A DNA stretch of 64,000 nt, from NCBI RefSeq assembly GCF_003025615.1, contig NZ_PYMJ01000008.1, positions 124,001 through 188,000 of the forward strand. The letters run 5' to 3'. This DNA is from Photobacterium frigidiphilum. GTDB taxonomy: Bacteria; Pseudomonadota; Gammaproteobacteria; Enterobacterales; Vibrionaceae. Under the pieces are notes generated by a model. The model saw only the letters and a program-made list of their open reading frames with translations, was not told the origin of the DNA and did no database searches. This document shows, piece after piece, positions 44,629 to 55,715 of the stretch. The position numbers were made by a program, and so were the translations under genes. How positions within the stretch are numbered: position 1 is the first letter of the stretch; each line of letters begins with the position of its first letter.

Positions 44629-45561
44629 CTATTGGGTTACTTGTTGATCATGAATATTTTCTAGTGCTTGAATCCGGCGGTATTGGCTGGATTCAAACAT
44701 GAGTTCTCGCAGTGTTTGTATGGCTAGTAGTTTGTCATCTTGGTTATTGTTTTCGTTTTGCAAAATCTTTTCTCGTACTACTAAGTACTCATCGACTTGC
44801 CGCTTGAAGCTTTCTCGCTGCTGATCTAAATTTGTGAGTCGCATGGCTGCTTCACTGCCCACGAGCTCTTCTCGTATTAGGAACTGGCTTTGCGTATCCA
44901 TATCTTTGGTTAATTCTAATTGGTTGAGTAGGTTAGCGTTGCGATAGCTTTCTTGTAAGTTGGGGGGTAACTGGTTTACTTCATCTTGCCAAAGTTGTTG
45001 GTAGTCTGCGGGTGATTGCGCTTGGTGTTTGAGTTCTTGTTGCTTTAAAGCAAGTTCGCGTAGTTGGTTTTCTTCCCCAAATAAAGCTTGTTGCTGCTCG
45101 GGAGTGAAAAATTGTTGTTGTATCTCTAATAACTGCTGATGCATTGCCGAAAGCTGAGAGTTTACCGAGGCAGCACCGTTACTCGTAGAACGTTCTAAGG
45201 CAAATAATGCCGCCTTATAGTCGATATATTGTTGAAACAGTGCCTCATCGATTTTAACTGTGCGGTTTTGCTGTTCATTAAATGCGTTGAAATTTTTCTT
45301 TAGAGTATCAATGTCTTTTTCGCCTAAACCAGAGAGAAAATATTCGAAGGTATCTCGGTTAGAATCAACATCAACATTGGTATCGTTTTGCGATGCGGTT
45401 TTGATTGCTAAAGGTGTCTGCATAGATGCTGACGTCGTTGATAAAAAGGCTGCTTTATCTGTGCTAAACAGGTGCAAGTTGAATATGACCGCGGCAAAAA
45501 TACAGATACCAGTAATACAGGTAGCAAAAACGATAGATATTTTTAACGCGGTCTTTTTCAT
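44629..45561 (-). CDS. lifO: Lipase-specific foldase (lipase chaperone)
   Basis: A 310-aa helical steric chaperone. An N-terminal membrane anchor (about 8-28) is followed by a linker and the foldase motif RDTFEYFLSGLGE (69-81), a variant of the family RxxFDYxLSxxGE with Glu for Asp. The rest is long, Gln-rich helices (QQLLEIQQQFFTPEQQQALF). Such proteins are anchored in the inner membrane and fold the lipase in the periplasm before export by type II secretion. It follows the lipase gene by 2 bp, as usual for the pair. Confidence 0.92.
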   Translation of the reverse strand: MKKTALKISIVFATCITGICIFAAVIFNLHLFSTDKAAFLSTTSASMQTPLAIKTASQNDTNVDVDSNRDTFEYFLSGLGEKDIDTLKKNFNAFNEQQNRTVKIDEALFQQYIDYKAALFALERSTSNGAASVNSQLSAMHQQLLEIQQQFFTPEQQQALFGEENQLRELALKQQELKHQAQSPADYQQLWQDEVNQLPPNLQESYRNANLLNQLELTKDMDTQSQFLIREELVGSEAAMRLTNLDQQRESFKRQVDEYLVVREKILQNENNNQDDKLLAIQTLRELMFESSQYRRIQALENIHDQQVTQ

Positions 45562-45563
45562 GA

Positions 45564-46505
45564 TTACAATCCTTGTAGCTGTAGGCGGTTAGCGTGCTGG
45601 CGATAAAGGGTTTTAGGATCCGTTTCAAATAAGTGATGAATACCTAGTAAACCGTTAATTTCATCAAGGTGATTCATTTTATAATCATCGCGAATAACCT
45701 TCCCAAGGTGCGAACTACACTGACCTACTAGACCATCATTCGGTTCATCGAATGCGAAGCCTAAAATCAACATTGCAGGATCAATAGGGTCGAGTATGTT
45801 GGTGTAGTTTGAAGTGCCCGTCCATGAGTAATAATACACCCCATTATCGGCAACCCAATCACCGTCGCCACAGTCTGATGTTGGGATCCCTTCAGGATAT
45901 TTCTGATTAAACGCTAAAGAACCTGCAGTGGTTAAGGCTTCAAGTGATGCCAGTGGATCTTGAGGTAAGTCACTACCACCAGAAAGTAGGCCAATGAGTG
46001 TAGTTAATCCTCCAGCCAATTTAACCGCAATCCCTTCTGGTAATGAGCCTTCAGGAATGGTTCCTCGCATGATATCGGCAACAGTTGAACCTTTATTTAC
46101 ACCGCCAATACTGGTTACTGAAGCGACATATTGCGGGGCGACGGATGCGACATAACGTGCTGTTGGTCCGCCATGGCTATGCCCAATAAGATTTACTTTT
46201 TCAGCGCCTGTTACAGCAAGTACTTCTTCAACTTGTAAAAGCAGTTGTTCGCCACGTAGCTCTGAGCTATTTGTGGCAGATATTTGGGCGACATAAACTT
46301 TAGCACCACTTTTACTGAGTTCTTGAGGGATACCGTAAAAGTAATCAAACCCTGCAAGTGAATCAAAACCAAATAACCCGTGCACTAAAACGATGGGATA
46401 TTGGGTTTCTGTGTAGCCTTTTTGGGTTGCATTATTCGCACTGGTTGATGCTTGGCATGTGGCTGCTGCGAAGCAAAGAGTGAGTAGAACAATTAATTGT
46501 TTCAT
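45564..46505 (-). CDS. lipA: Secreted triacylglycerol lipase, family I.1
   Basis: A 313-aa lipase with a signal peptide (about 1-19, cleavage near CQA). The alpha/beta hydrolase core has the oxyanion loop VLVHGLFGFDS (39-49), nucleophile Ser110 in GHSHGG, and an acid and His near the end (DGLVGQCSSHLGKVIRDDYKMNHLDEING). Cys near 212 (TSDCGDG) and in VGQCSS probably form the disulfide known for Pseudomonas and Vibrio lipases. It is the first gene of the lipase-foldase operon. It hydrolyses long-chain triglycerides outside the cell after type II secretion. Confidence 0.95.
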   Translation of the reverse strand: MKQLIVLLTLCFAAATCQASTSANNATQKGYTETQYPIVLVHGLFGFDSLAGFDYFYGIPQELSKSGAKVYVAQISATNSSELRGEQLLLQVEEVLAVTGAEKVNLIGHSHGGPTARYVASVAPQYVASVTSIGGVNKGSTVADIMRGTIPEGSLPEGIAVKLAGGLTTLIGLLSGGSDLPQDPLASLEALTTAGSLAFNQKYPEGIPTSDCGDGDWVADNGVYYYSWTGTSNYTNILDPIDPAMLILGFAFDEPNDGLVGQCSSHLGKVIRDDYKMNHLDEINGLLGIHHLFETDPKTLYRQHANRLQLQGL

Positions 46506-46877
46506 TTATTCTTCCTTGTCTGACCTCCGATGAGTAATTGATGGTAGTTAATGGAAATATACTTTCCGGAAATAATTTATAAACTGTGATCTTGTGTTGA
46601 AAAAATCATTCTTTTTGTGAATACAATGATTCTTTCATGCTTATTAATTGCGTTTATTATTCATTGCTTTAACTGGTTTTATATATATCTGTATATATGC
46701 AGGTCACCATGACTTATTATTCATTAATACAGTGAATACAGTGAATGCAGTTGGAGGGATCACTGTATTAAGTTGGTTACTGAAAATAAATGCAGAATAT
46801 TGTATTACTCCAACGGGAACTCACGATGCGTTTTGAGTATAATTCGACAGCGTTTAAATACTGGTTTAGTGATATAT
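46506..46877. other. Divergent region between lipA and the GntR-like gene
   Basis: No gene is supported with confidence. It includes a short tandem repeat, ACAGTGAATACAGTGAATGCAG, in the 46730s-46750s. The frame of the GntR-like gene stays open into this region, but no ribosome binding site supports a start there. Confidence 0.3.
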
Positions 46878-47288
46878 ATGCTTGAGCTACCTGTAGTAAC
46901 AGCCCAAAACTACATTATCGAATGTATTATTAATAGGGTTTATGCTGACGGCTTTTTTTTACCAAATCAGAAAGAGCTGTCTGAAATTCTTGGTGTTAGT
47001 CTTTGTACTTTAAGAAATGCCCTTAAAATACTAGAAGCCGAAGGGTGGATAAAAATAGAACACGGCAAAGGATCACTTGTTCTTCCTTTTATGTCATATG
47101 CCAGCTTGGCGACAGCAACATCTCGTATAATGCACATGAAAGGTGATGAGTTAAGTAAGAAAATATATCAAGACGCAACAGATATAAAACAGCGCCTTGT
47201 GCAAAAAATAGACCATTGTAATCTTGTACATCAATTATTCCTGAATGATTTAAAAAGAATAACATCAGCGATTGATGTGAGTACTTAA
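46878..47288 (+). CDS. GntR-type winged-helix protein, short (136 aa)
   Basis: The first 80 residues are a GntR winged helix-turn-helix: AQNYIIECIINRVYADGFFLPNQKELSEILGVSLCTLRNALKILEAEGWIKIEHGKGSLVLPF. The remaining 55 residues are helical and too short for a full FadR- or UTRA-type effector domain, so it is either a truncated regulator or a small dimeric one. The start is uncertain: I chose the ATG at 46878 (MLELPVV) without a clear ribosome binding site; the frame extends to 46773. It is followed by a terminator-like hairpin. No target is evident. Confidence 0.65.
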   Translation: MLELPVVTAQNYIIECIINRVYADGFFLPNQKELSEILGVSLCTLRNALKILEAEGWIKIEHGKGSLVLPFMSYASLATATSRIMHMKGDELSKKIYQDATDIKQRLVQKIDHCNLVHQLFLNDLKRITSAIDVST

Positions 47289-47369
47289 GACTACAACCGA
47301 AATATGCATAATGACCATCCTTGGTTTAATAACAAAGGATCAGATCGCTATATTAAAATGAAGTTCAAA

Positions 47370-47397
47370 AAATCCCCAGTTTTTAAGCTGGGGATTT
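47370..47397. terminator. Bidirectional terminator-like hairpin
   Basis: AAATCCCCAG (47370-47379) and CTGGGGATTT (47388-47397) form a 10-bp stem with an 8-nt loop. On the minus strand T residues follow, on the plus strand the end is TTTG. It separates the GntR-like gene and a minus-strand unknown gene. Confidence 0.7.
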
Positions 47398-47475
47398 GTG
47401 TATAAAAGACAGGCCACTGGCGGCCTTTGTTGTCTCTGGGCGTTACACGATCGCGCACGTTCATCACCAATTCAA

Positions 47476-47748
47476 CTAAAGATCCCGCATTAGAGTTTCA
47501 TACTCTTCTCTGGCGCTATTAATTAGCGTGGTGAGTTCTTTGGCATCATTACTAGAAAGATCAACATGCCAACGTTTATGCTTTGATTTGCCATGTTTAA
47601 TACAAACTAATCCTGTTGTTTTGCCATTGCTCTCAAAGAGTAAATCCTCGAAATTAGCTTTAAGTTTTCTGTGTTCCTCTACAATGTCGATGTACAGAAC
47701 TCCTAAAGGGTTTACCGTAAGATGAGCATGACGATGCACGATTGTCAT
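47476..47748 (-). CDS. Unknown protein (about 90 aa)
   Basis: Not recognised. The protein is soluble, His- and Lys-rich in its middle (LVCIKHGKSKHKRWHVDLSSNDAKELTTLINSAREEY) and ends in a helix. The chosen start is the ATG at 47748; the frame opens further to a TTG at 47769. Neither has a strong ribosome binding site, and no homologous family comes to mind. The amino-acid composition is that of a real protein rather than a random frame. Confidence 0.45.
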   Translation of the reverse strand: MTIVHRHAHLTVNPLGVLYIDIVEEHRKLKANFEDLLFESNGKTTGLVCIKHGKSKHKRWHVDLSSNDAKELTTLINSAREEYETLMRDL

Positions 47749-47823
47749 GTAATCGTGTGGAGGAGCCAACTACTGGGCCCGTGTTTTCCAACAATCTGGG
47801 CATACAGTGAAACTCATTAGCCC

Positions 47824-47955
47824 TCAGTTCGTAAAACCGTTTGTTAAAACAAACAAAAATGACGCTAACGATGCCGCAGCCATCACGGAGGCTGCCAGTA
47901 GACCATCAATGCATTTCGTCCCCATCAAGCAAGTCGAACAACAAGATATGCTCAT
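47824..47955 (-). CDS. Possible small Cys-rich membrane peptide (43 aa)
   Basis: An open frame with ATG at 47955 gives MSISCCSTCLMGTKCIDGLLAAS and then a hydrophobic stretch. Four Cys in the first 15 residues and one membrane segment make it unusual. A weak GAGTTG precedes it. The frame extends to an ATG at 48021. It lies in a 418-bp stretch between two other minus-strand genes and has no recognised family; it may not be a gene. Confidence 0.25.
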   Translation of the reverse strand: MSISCCSTCLMGTKCIDGLLAASVMAAASLASFLFVLTNGFTN

Positions 47956-48186
47956 ACATTTCAACTCACTCTGAGTGACGAAAAAGTATAAATTTTTCAT
48001 CAAGCATGGCAAAGTCGACATAGGCCACTAACAACACTAACTTTTCGGTTAACCATGTATCTACAAACGGGTATTGGCTGCTCAAAAAGCAAAGGATCAG
48101 GGAACTAACTAATATGGTTAATATCATGATCTTGTACTCATCCACTGGTGTCCATACCTGTGGATGGCAAAAGGTACCTGAGTGTA

Positions 48187-49692
48187 TTAAGGCAGTATCA
48201 AGGTTGGTTTGGCTTCGAGAGAAAGGGCAAAGGTGATCTCCCAGTTCATGCCATCCATGTTTAAACGACCATTTGGCACGCCAAGAAGACCTGGGCTACC
48301 TGTATCGGCCACCTCCCATTGCTGTTTTCTCGGATCGCTGACATTACTGAAGTTATCGCCTTGATCGGCATCATCTAAGGTGTATATGTAACGGCGGCCA
48401 TCAAACTCAGAGGCACCGTATACCCGTACACTATGCCCTCCCTGCCATTCGCCTTGGAAATCATACCAACTGTAAATAATAGTGACGGCCCGGCCCAGTT
48501 GTAATTGCTCGAACATCCATTCCCATGTCGGTTCGATGCCATCGCGTACCGAAACCATACCACCTAATAACATGGTCTCTGTATCGCAATCTGCCCCATT
48601 ATCTCCTAATTCCAGAGAGCCACTGCCTTGGTGGCGCACTGTTGTGATGGCTTGATCACCCGATTGTGTTAGGTAACCCAATACTCCACGAATCAGCCCA
48701 CACAGGCTGGTATAGCCACCACTGTCGAGACCATGCACACCGTTGCGTCGGCCAAACGTATCTACATTGGCAACCAAGCTATTTTCGGGTATGGGTTCCC
48801 AAAAAAGAACATCACCTGCTGCACCTATACGACCAATACCGCGAATATGAAATTCAGGTAAGCGCCACACTAGAGGTAAGTTATCGTAGCGATCTTCGAG
48901 GTATTGTAAGGCGTTAGCATTTGCCATTGGCACGCATTGGTTTCTTGCTGCATCCAGGTTTTGGTCGCTGGCTTGAATGACTTGTATTGGAAACAGGAGA
49001 TTGTCAGGCAGTGTTGAACTGGGTTCAATGGCCTGTGGAGGAAAACCTAAAGCCAATGAGCGAGGCGCTGATGAGCGTTGAGGGGTTGTTCGCATTCGGC
49101 CGTCGATTTCACCTGCACCTTCAGCATTGATATGCGTAGGTAATACGGTAAAGCGCGATGAGGGAAAGCGTTGCGCCAACAGTGCGATATCAATAATAGT
49201 CGGTAGCGGTTGGGTTGAAAATAAGACCGTCGCATTCACTCGTTTTTTTATCCCACTGCCTGTTTGTCCTGGTCGTAAATCAAAGTAAGAAGCGACCACT
49301 GCTGGCGATGAATTCGATGGTGAGTCTGTGTACTGCTTGTACCGTTTATGTTGTTCAGGCGCGGAAGGAACAAAAAGATTGTTGATGACCCAGCTGTTAT
49401 CTTGTCGCCGCCCATTAAGAAAAACGTTGATGTAGCCAGCACCCAAGGGGGCGCTATATCGATCGTAGAGTTGGTCGGGTATGACTTTAAATTGTCCCCA
49501 GTCGCTATTTCGAATAGTACCGACTTCGAGGTTGAAGGTGACTTGTTCAAATGTGATTGCGGGTGATGATGGAGTCAATAAGGTTAAAGGAAGCCGCTCG
49601 CGAGGAGGAGCGTGTTGGTATGAAGCATATGCGAATGATGTAAAAAAGAGTGAAATCAAGAAAGCCATGATTGCAGCTTGAATGCATTTCAT
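48187..49692 (-). CDS. Secreted unknown protein with possible papain-like C-terminal domain (501 aa)
   Basis: A 501-aa protein with a signal peptide (about 1-23, SFAYA then SYQ). The N-terminal part (30-240) is strand-rich (FNLEVGTIRNSDWGQFKVIPDQ, GYINVFLNGRRQDNSWVIN) with no family that I recognise. The C-terminal part has an ordered set of residues that fits a papain-like or C39-like fold: C253 at the start of a helix (NQCVPMANANALQYLEDRY), H420 (QGGHSVRVYGAS) and D440 (YTLDDADQG). Other Cys are 331 and 369. It is transcribed alone, with lacZ ending to its right. The peptidase assignment is an inference from motif order only. Confidence 0.6.
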   Translation of the reverse strand: MKCIQAAIMAFLISLFFTSFAYASYQHAPPRERLPLTLLTPSSPAITFEQVTFNLEVGTIRNSDWGQFKVIPDQLYDRYSAPLGAGYINVFLNGRRQDNSWVINNLFVPSAPEQHKRYKQYTDSPSNSSPAVVASYFDLRPGQTGSGIKKRVNATVLFSTQPLPTIIDIALLAQRFPSSRFTVLPTHINAEGAGEIDGRMRTTPQRSSAPRSLALGFPPQAIEPSSTLPDNLLFPIQVIQASDQNLDAARNQCVPMANANALQYLEDRYDNLPLVWRLPEFHIRGIGRIGAAGDVLFWEPIPENSLVANVDTFGRRNGVHGLDSGGYTSLCGLIRGVLGYLTQSGDQAITTVRHQGSGSLELGDNGADCDTETMLLGGMVSVRDGIEPTWEWMFEQLQLGRAVTIIYSWYDFQGEWQGGHSVRVYGASEFDGRRYIYTLDDADQGDNFSNVSDPRKQQWEVADTGSPGLLGVPNGRLNMDGMNWEITFALSLEAKPTLILP

Positions 49693-50037
49693 GATCGTCG
49701 CCTTTTATCAGACAATGTTACGCGCAGTGCTTTGTCGCTATAGTCTGCGTCTATTTAACATCTGGATTAGTATCGTATTTCAAATCAAATTGAAATTCTT
49801 TCGATGACTTGAAATATCAGCATGTGCAATACAGTCAGGGCTCCTGATTTATTGCTTATTGAAAGTATAGTTAGCAGTACAGATTTCAAATTACACGAAT
49901 TAAGAAAGAGAGGTATTTGTCTAGAGCCCAATAAATTCCTCTAAATCGAAGTTGGGAGTACAAGCACAATATTTTATAGTGGAATGAAAAATCCCCAAGC
50001 CGGCTTGGGGATTAATTATACTTTTAGTCGATGGTAC
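49693..50037. other. Gap between lacZ terminator and the secreted unknown gene
   Basis: No gene is seen. It holds the lacZ terminator at its right end and, presumably, the promoter of the secreted protein; no confident -10/-35 pair was found. Confidence 0.3.
49989..50013 (-). terminator. Terminator of lacZ
   Basis: AATCCCCAAGCC (49990-50001) and GGCTTGGGGATT (50002-50013) form a perfect palindrome, with T residues on the minus strand after it. It lies 25 bp beyond the lacZ stop codon. Confidence 0.85.
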
Positions 50038-53597
<3,560 letters not shown>

Positions 53598-53807
53598 TTA
53601 GAAAGAAATAGAAAAGTTACCAATCAGTTGATTGTTGCTATTCGTGATACTTCCTTCACATGTTTCTTCACAATATGAAAGTTTAAGATTAATATCATCT
53701 ACATTGCCTTTCATTAAAATGTGACGCAATAAAATATCACCATTCAATTGGTGGATTAATGCTTTCCAAGAGATTCCACCGTTTAAAATATTAAAGTTTA
53801 CTATCAT
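53598..53807 (-). CDS. Small protein of unknown function (69 aa)
   Basis: Unrecognised. AAAGGTG lies 6 nt before the ATG, which supports it as a real gene. The sequence (MIVNFNILNGGISWKALIHQLNG, then IKLSY-like strands with C46 and C50) is beta-rich with no signal or membrane segment. It is alone between the lacZ upstream region and the cold-shock gene. Confidence 0.5.
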   Translation of the reverse strand: MIVNFNILNGGISWKALIHQLNGDILLRHILMKGNVDDINLKLSYCEETCEGSITNSNNQLIGNFSISF

Positions 53808-54145
53808 TTATTCACCTTTATTTTTGTTGTGCTATTTTCTTCACGAGATTGTTGGTACCAAAATCTTTTGCGACCGATTGAACGAGACATAAGCATCCTT
53901 AGCTTTATTATCTGCATGGCAAATCACAATAAGTACAAACCTAAATATGATCTTAAGCCATTGATATTTAATGTTAATGTTTTTAATTATTATAATATAA
54001 CGAAGTGAATAAGAAACGTAACGACATATACAAAAAGCAGATGTTTGAAATGTTAATATTTTCGAAGATACGATATAAATTATTGATTAATAATGGTAAA
54101 AAGTGACGTAAATGATAATTAAACCATTTACGTCGACTTTCGAAA
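53808..54145. other. A+T-rich gap without recognised features
   Basis: About 340 bp between the 69-aa gene and the end of the cold-shock gene. It includes promoter-like A+T-rich DNA for the small gene. No gene, RNA or clear terminator is seen. Confidence 0.3.
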
Positions 54146-54358
54146 TTAAAGCGCTACTACGTTAGCTGCTTGAGGACCTTTTTGGCCCTGCTCTACTTCG
54201 AAAGATACTTTTTGGCCTTCAGCTAGCGTTTTAAAGCCTTCTGAAGCGATTGCACGGAAGTGAACAAATACGTCAGCGCCGCCGTTGTCTTGAGTAATGA
54301 AACCAAAACCTTTATCTTCGTTAAACCATTTTACTAGACCAGTTGTTGTATTAGACAT
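54146..54358 (-). CDS. Cold-shock protein, CspA family
   Basis: A 70-aa single cold-shock domain protein that binds single-stranded RNA and DNA. It has both RNA-binding motifs, KGFGFI (RNP1) and VFVHF (RNP2), in the five-stranded OB fold, starting [18 protein letters not shown] chose the ATG at 54358, with AAGGGAC before it, over an upstream ATG at 54385. A promoter about 180 bp upstream implies a long 5' leader, as in E. coli cspA. It is monocistronic. Confidence 0.95.
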   Translation of the reverse strand: MSNTTTGLVKWFNEDKGFGFITQDNGGADVFVHFRAIASEGFKTLAEGQKVSFEVEQGQKGPQAANVVAL

Positions 54359-54641
54359 GTAGTGTCCCTTAATATTTAAATTCATAAATTATCACGATAG
54401 TGTGATGTGCTGAGAGCTTGAATTATTGAATGTTACGATGAAGCTAAGGGAAACACTGAGGATAACAACACTAACGAAGAAATTCTGAGGTTTTACTTTT
54501 ACTTGATGTTTCATTAATAACTCTGAACAACAGAGCGAGATGGATAATATCTTAATGTCGAATATTGTAAAGGTTTATTTTGAAATATAAAAAATTGAAT
54601 CTAACATTGGAGAGCGGCGTTCCCACATTAACCAAGGTTAC
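54359..54641 (-). other. Long leader and promoter region of the cold-shock gene
   Basis: The leader of about 178 nt between the likely transcription start (about 54537) and the ATG at 54358 is free of genes. Leaders of this length in cspA genes act as RNA thermosensors; that property is inferred from the family, and the fold was not computed. Confidence 0.45.
54544..54571 (-). promoter_or_regulatory. Promoter of the cold-shock gene
   Basis: On the minus strand TTTACA (-35, 54566-54571), 16 bp, and TATTAT (-10, 54544-54549). Transcription should begin near 54537. Confidence 0.5.
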
Positions 54642-54677
54642 TCCAAGTTACCTCAAGCTGCCCATTTCAACAAAAAT
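54642..54677. repeat. Relic of the MITE-like terminal repeat
   Basis: 28 of 36 bases match the left end of the element at 13921 (positions 13925-13960), including ACCTCAAG and TTTCA. No matching right end was found within the following 300 bp, so only a decayed end or a solo copy is left. The rest of the stretch to the PAAR gene at 54846 shows no gene; a small hairpin (ACACAA...TTGTGT) lies near 54815-54833. Confidence 0.5.
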
Positions 54678-54845
54678 CGCAGAGAACACTTATGCCCCTG
54701 AAATCATATTTTAGTGCCTTCGTTAGTATGGTTCACCTTACATCCAATGAGTTGCGTTGTTATCAACGTATTCGCACAGAAGCTCGATGAAACATTGGAT
54801 TTCTATTTCTTACACAAAGATTCTTGTGTGATGTTACCGAATTTA

Positions 54846-55142
54846 TTAACCGCCGATTAACACTGTTGGCATCCCCATAATTATAGTGCCGCCATGCGCA
54901 GTTAAATCGCCCATACGAGCGGCTGGTTTGTTGTTAACAAGAACCGTAGCGCTTCCTTTTACTACGCTATCAGGTGGGCCAACGCAGATGCATATTTGCC
55001 CCACGGTAGCTGCTGGTAAATTACCAATTAGCACTGTTGTTGGTAGAGGTAAAAGAGGGCCGCCAACGTGTGGAATAGGCACGATGGCAGGGGTTTGCAT
55101 TGGACACATATGCATGTCAGTTGCTCTTGCTGCTGGTAACAT
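54846..55142 (-). CDS. PAAR-domain T6SS spike-tip protein
   Basis: A 98-aa protein made of the PAAR domain only: MLPAARATDMHMCPMQTPAIVPIPHVGGP at the start and GTIIMGMPTVLIGG at the end, with His and Cys residues that bind the zinc at the tip. It sharpens the VgrG spike of the type VI system. It is the last gene of a minus-strand operon after vgrG and the DUF6931-like gene. There is no C-terminal effector extension. Confidence 0.93.
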   Translation of the reverse strand: MLPAARATDMHMCPMQTPAIVPIPHVGGPLLPLPTTVLIGNLPAATVGQICICVGPPDSVVKGSATVLVNNKPAARMGDLTAHGGTIIMGMPTVLIGG

Positions 55143-55151
55143 TTAAGCCTC

Positions 55152-55715
55152 CTAAACCTTACCATTACCACCTTTGGCAATGTCTATACCAATATCGATA
55201 AATACTTTATAACGCTCTTTTGCTTCTTCGCCATCAGGGAGAACCGCCGTCAGGTTAATGCAGCCCGCGACAGCTTGTGCGTATAAATACTCTGGAGGCG
55301 GAACAATAGGATCGCTAGGGCTAGTCATACTTCCACCACTCCAAAATGCGGCTTGCGCAGCCCAGCCAGCTCCCGAATCTAACCCTGATATTTCAGCCAT
55401 ATTCTCTGCGAATCGACGATTGGTTTCATCGGGAGTATGTACCCATGATTTGGCTGATTGGATGGCATTTTCTTCCGCCTCATTCCAATCGTGACGACTT
55501 GAAGCGCAACAGCTTGCCCACCAAATAGATTCACGGACAGGCAGCGCATGAGCGAGGTATGTTACCGCTTCAGAAAATAATTCATCGTCAAGAGCCGCAT
55601 ATATGAGGTCGTAAGGTAAATGGTGCTCTTCAGCGAGTGGTAATAGGGCCGCACTTGCTTCAAAAAGCACTAAAATTTGCTTTGCATCAGTGTAAGGTAT
55701 TTTTAATAGTTTCAT
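55152..55715 (-). CDS. DUF6931-like T6SS-associated protein
   Basis: A 187-aa mainly helical protein. The start codon shares one base with the vgrG stop codon (TGATG). It has REsiWWASCCASSRHDW-like and AAFWSGGSMTSPSDPIVPPPEYLYAQAVAGCI segments, as in DUF6931 proteins found between vgrG and PAAR genes. It is likely an adaptor or chaperone that helps PAAR or an effector bind VgrG; this is inferred from position, as no function is established here. Reference to DUF6931 is from memory. Confidence 0.6.
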   Translation of the reverse strand: MKLLKIPYTDAKQILVLFEASAALLPLAEEHHLPYDLIYAALDDELFSEAVTYLAHALPVRESIWWASCCASSRHDWNEAEENAIQSAKSWVHTPDETNRRFAENMAEISGLDSGAGWAAQAAFWSGGSMTSPSDPIVPPPEYLYAQAVAGCINLTAVLPDGEEAKERYKVFIDIGIDIAKGGNGKV

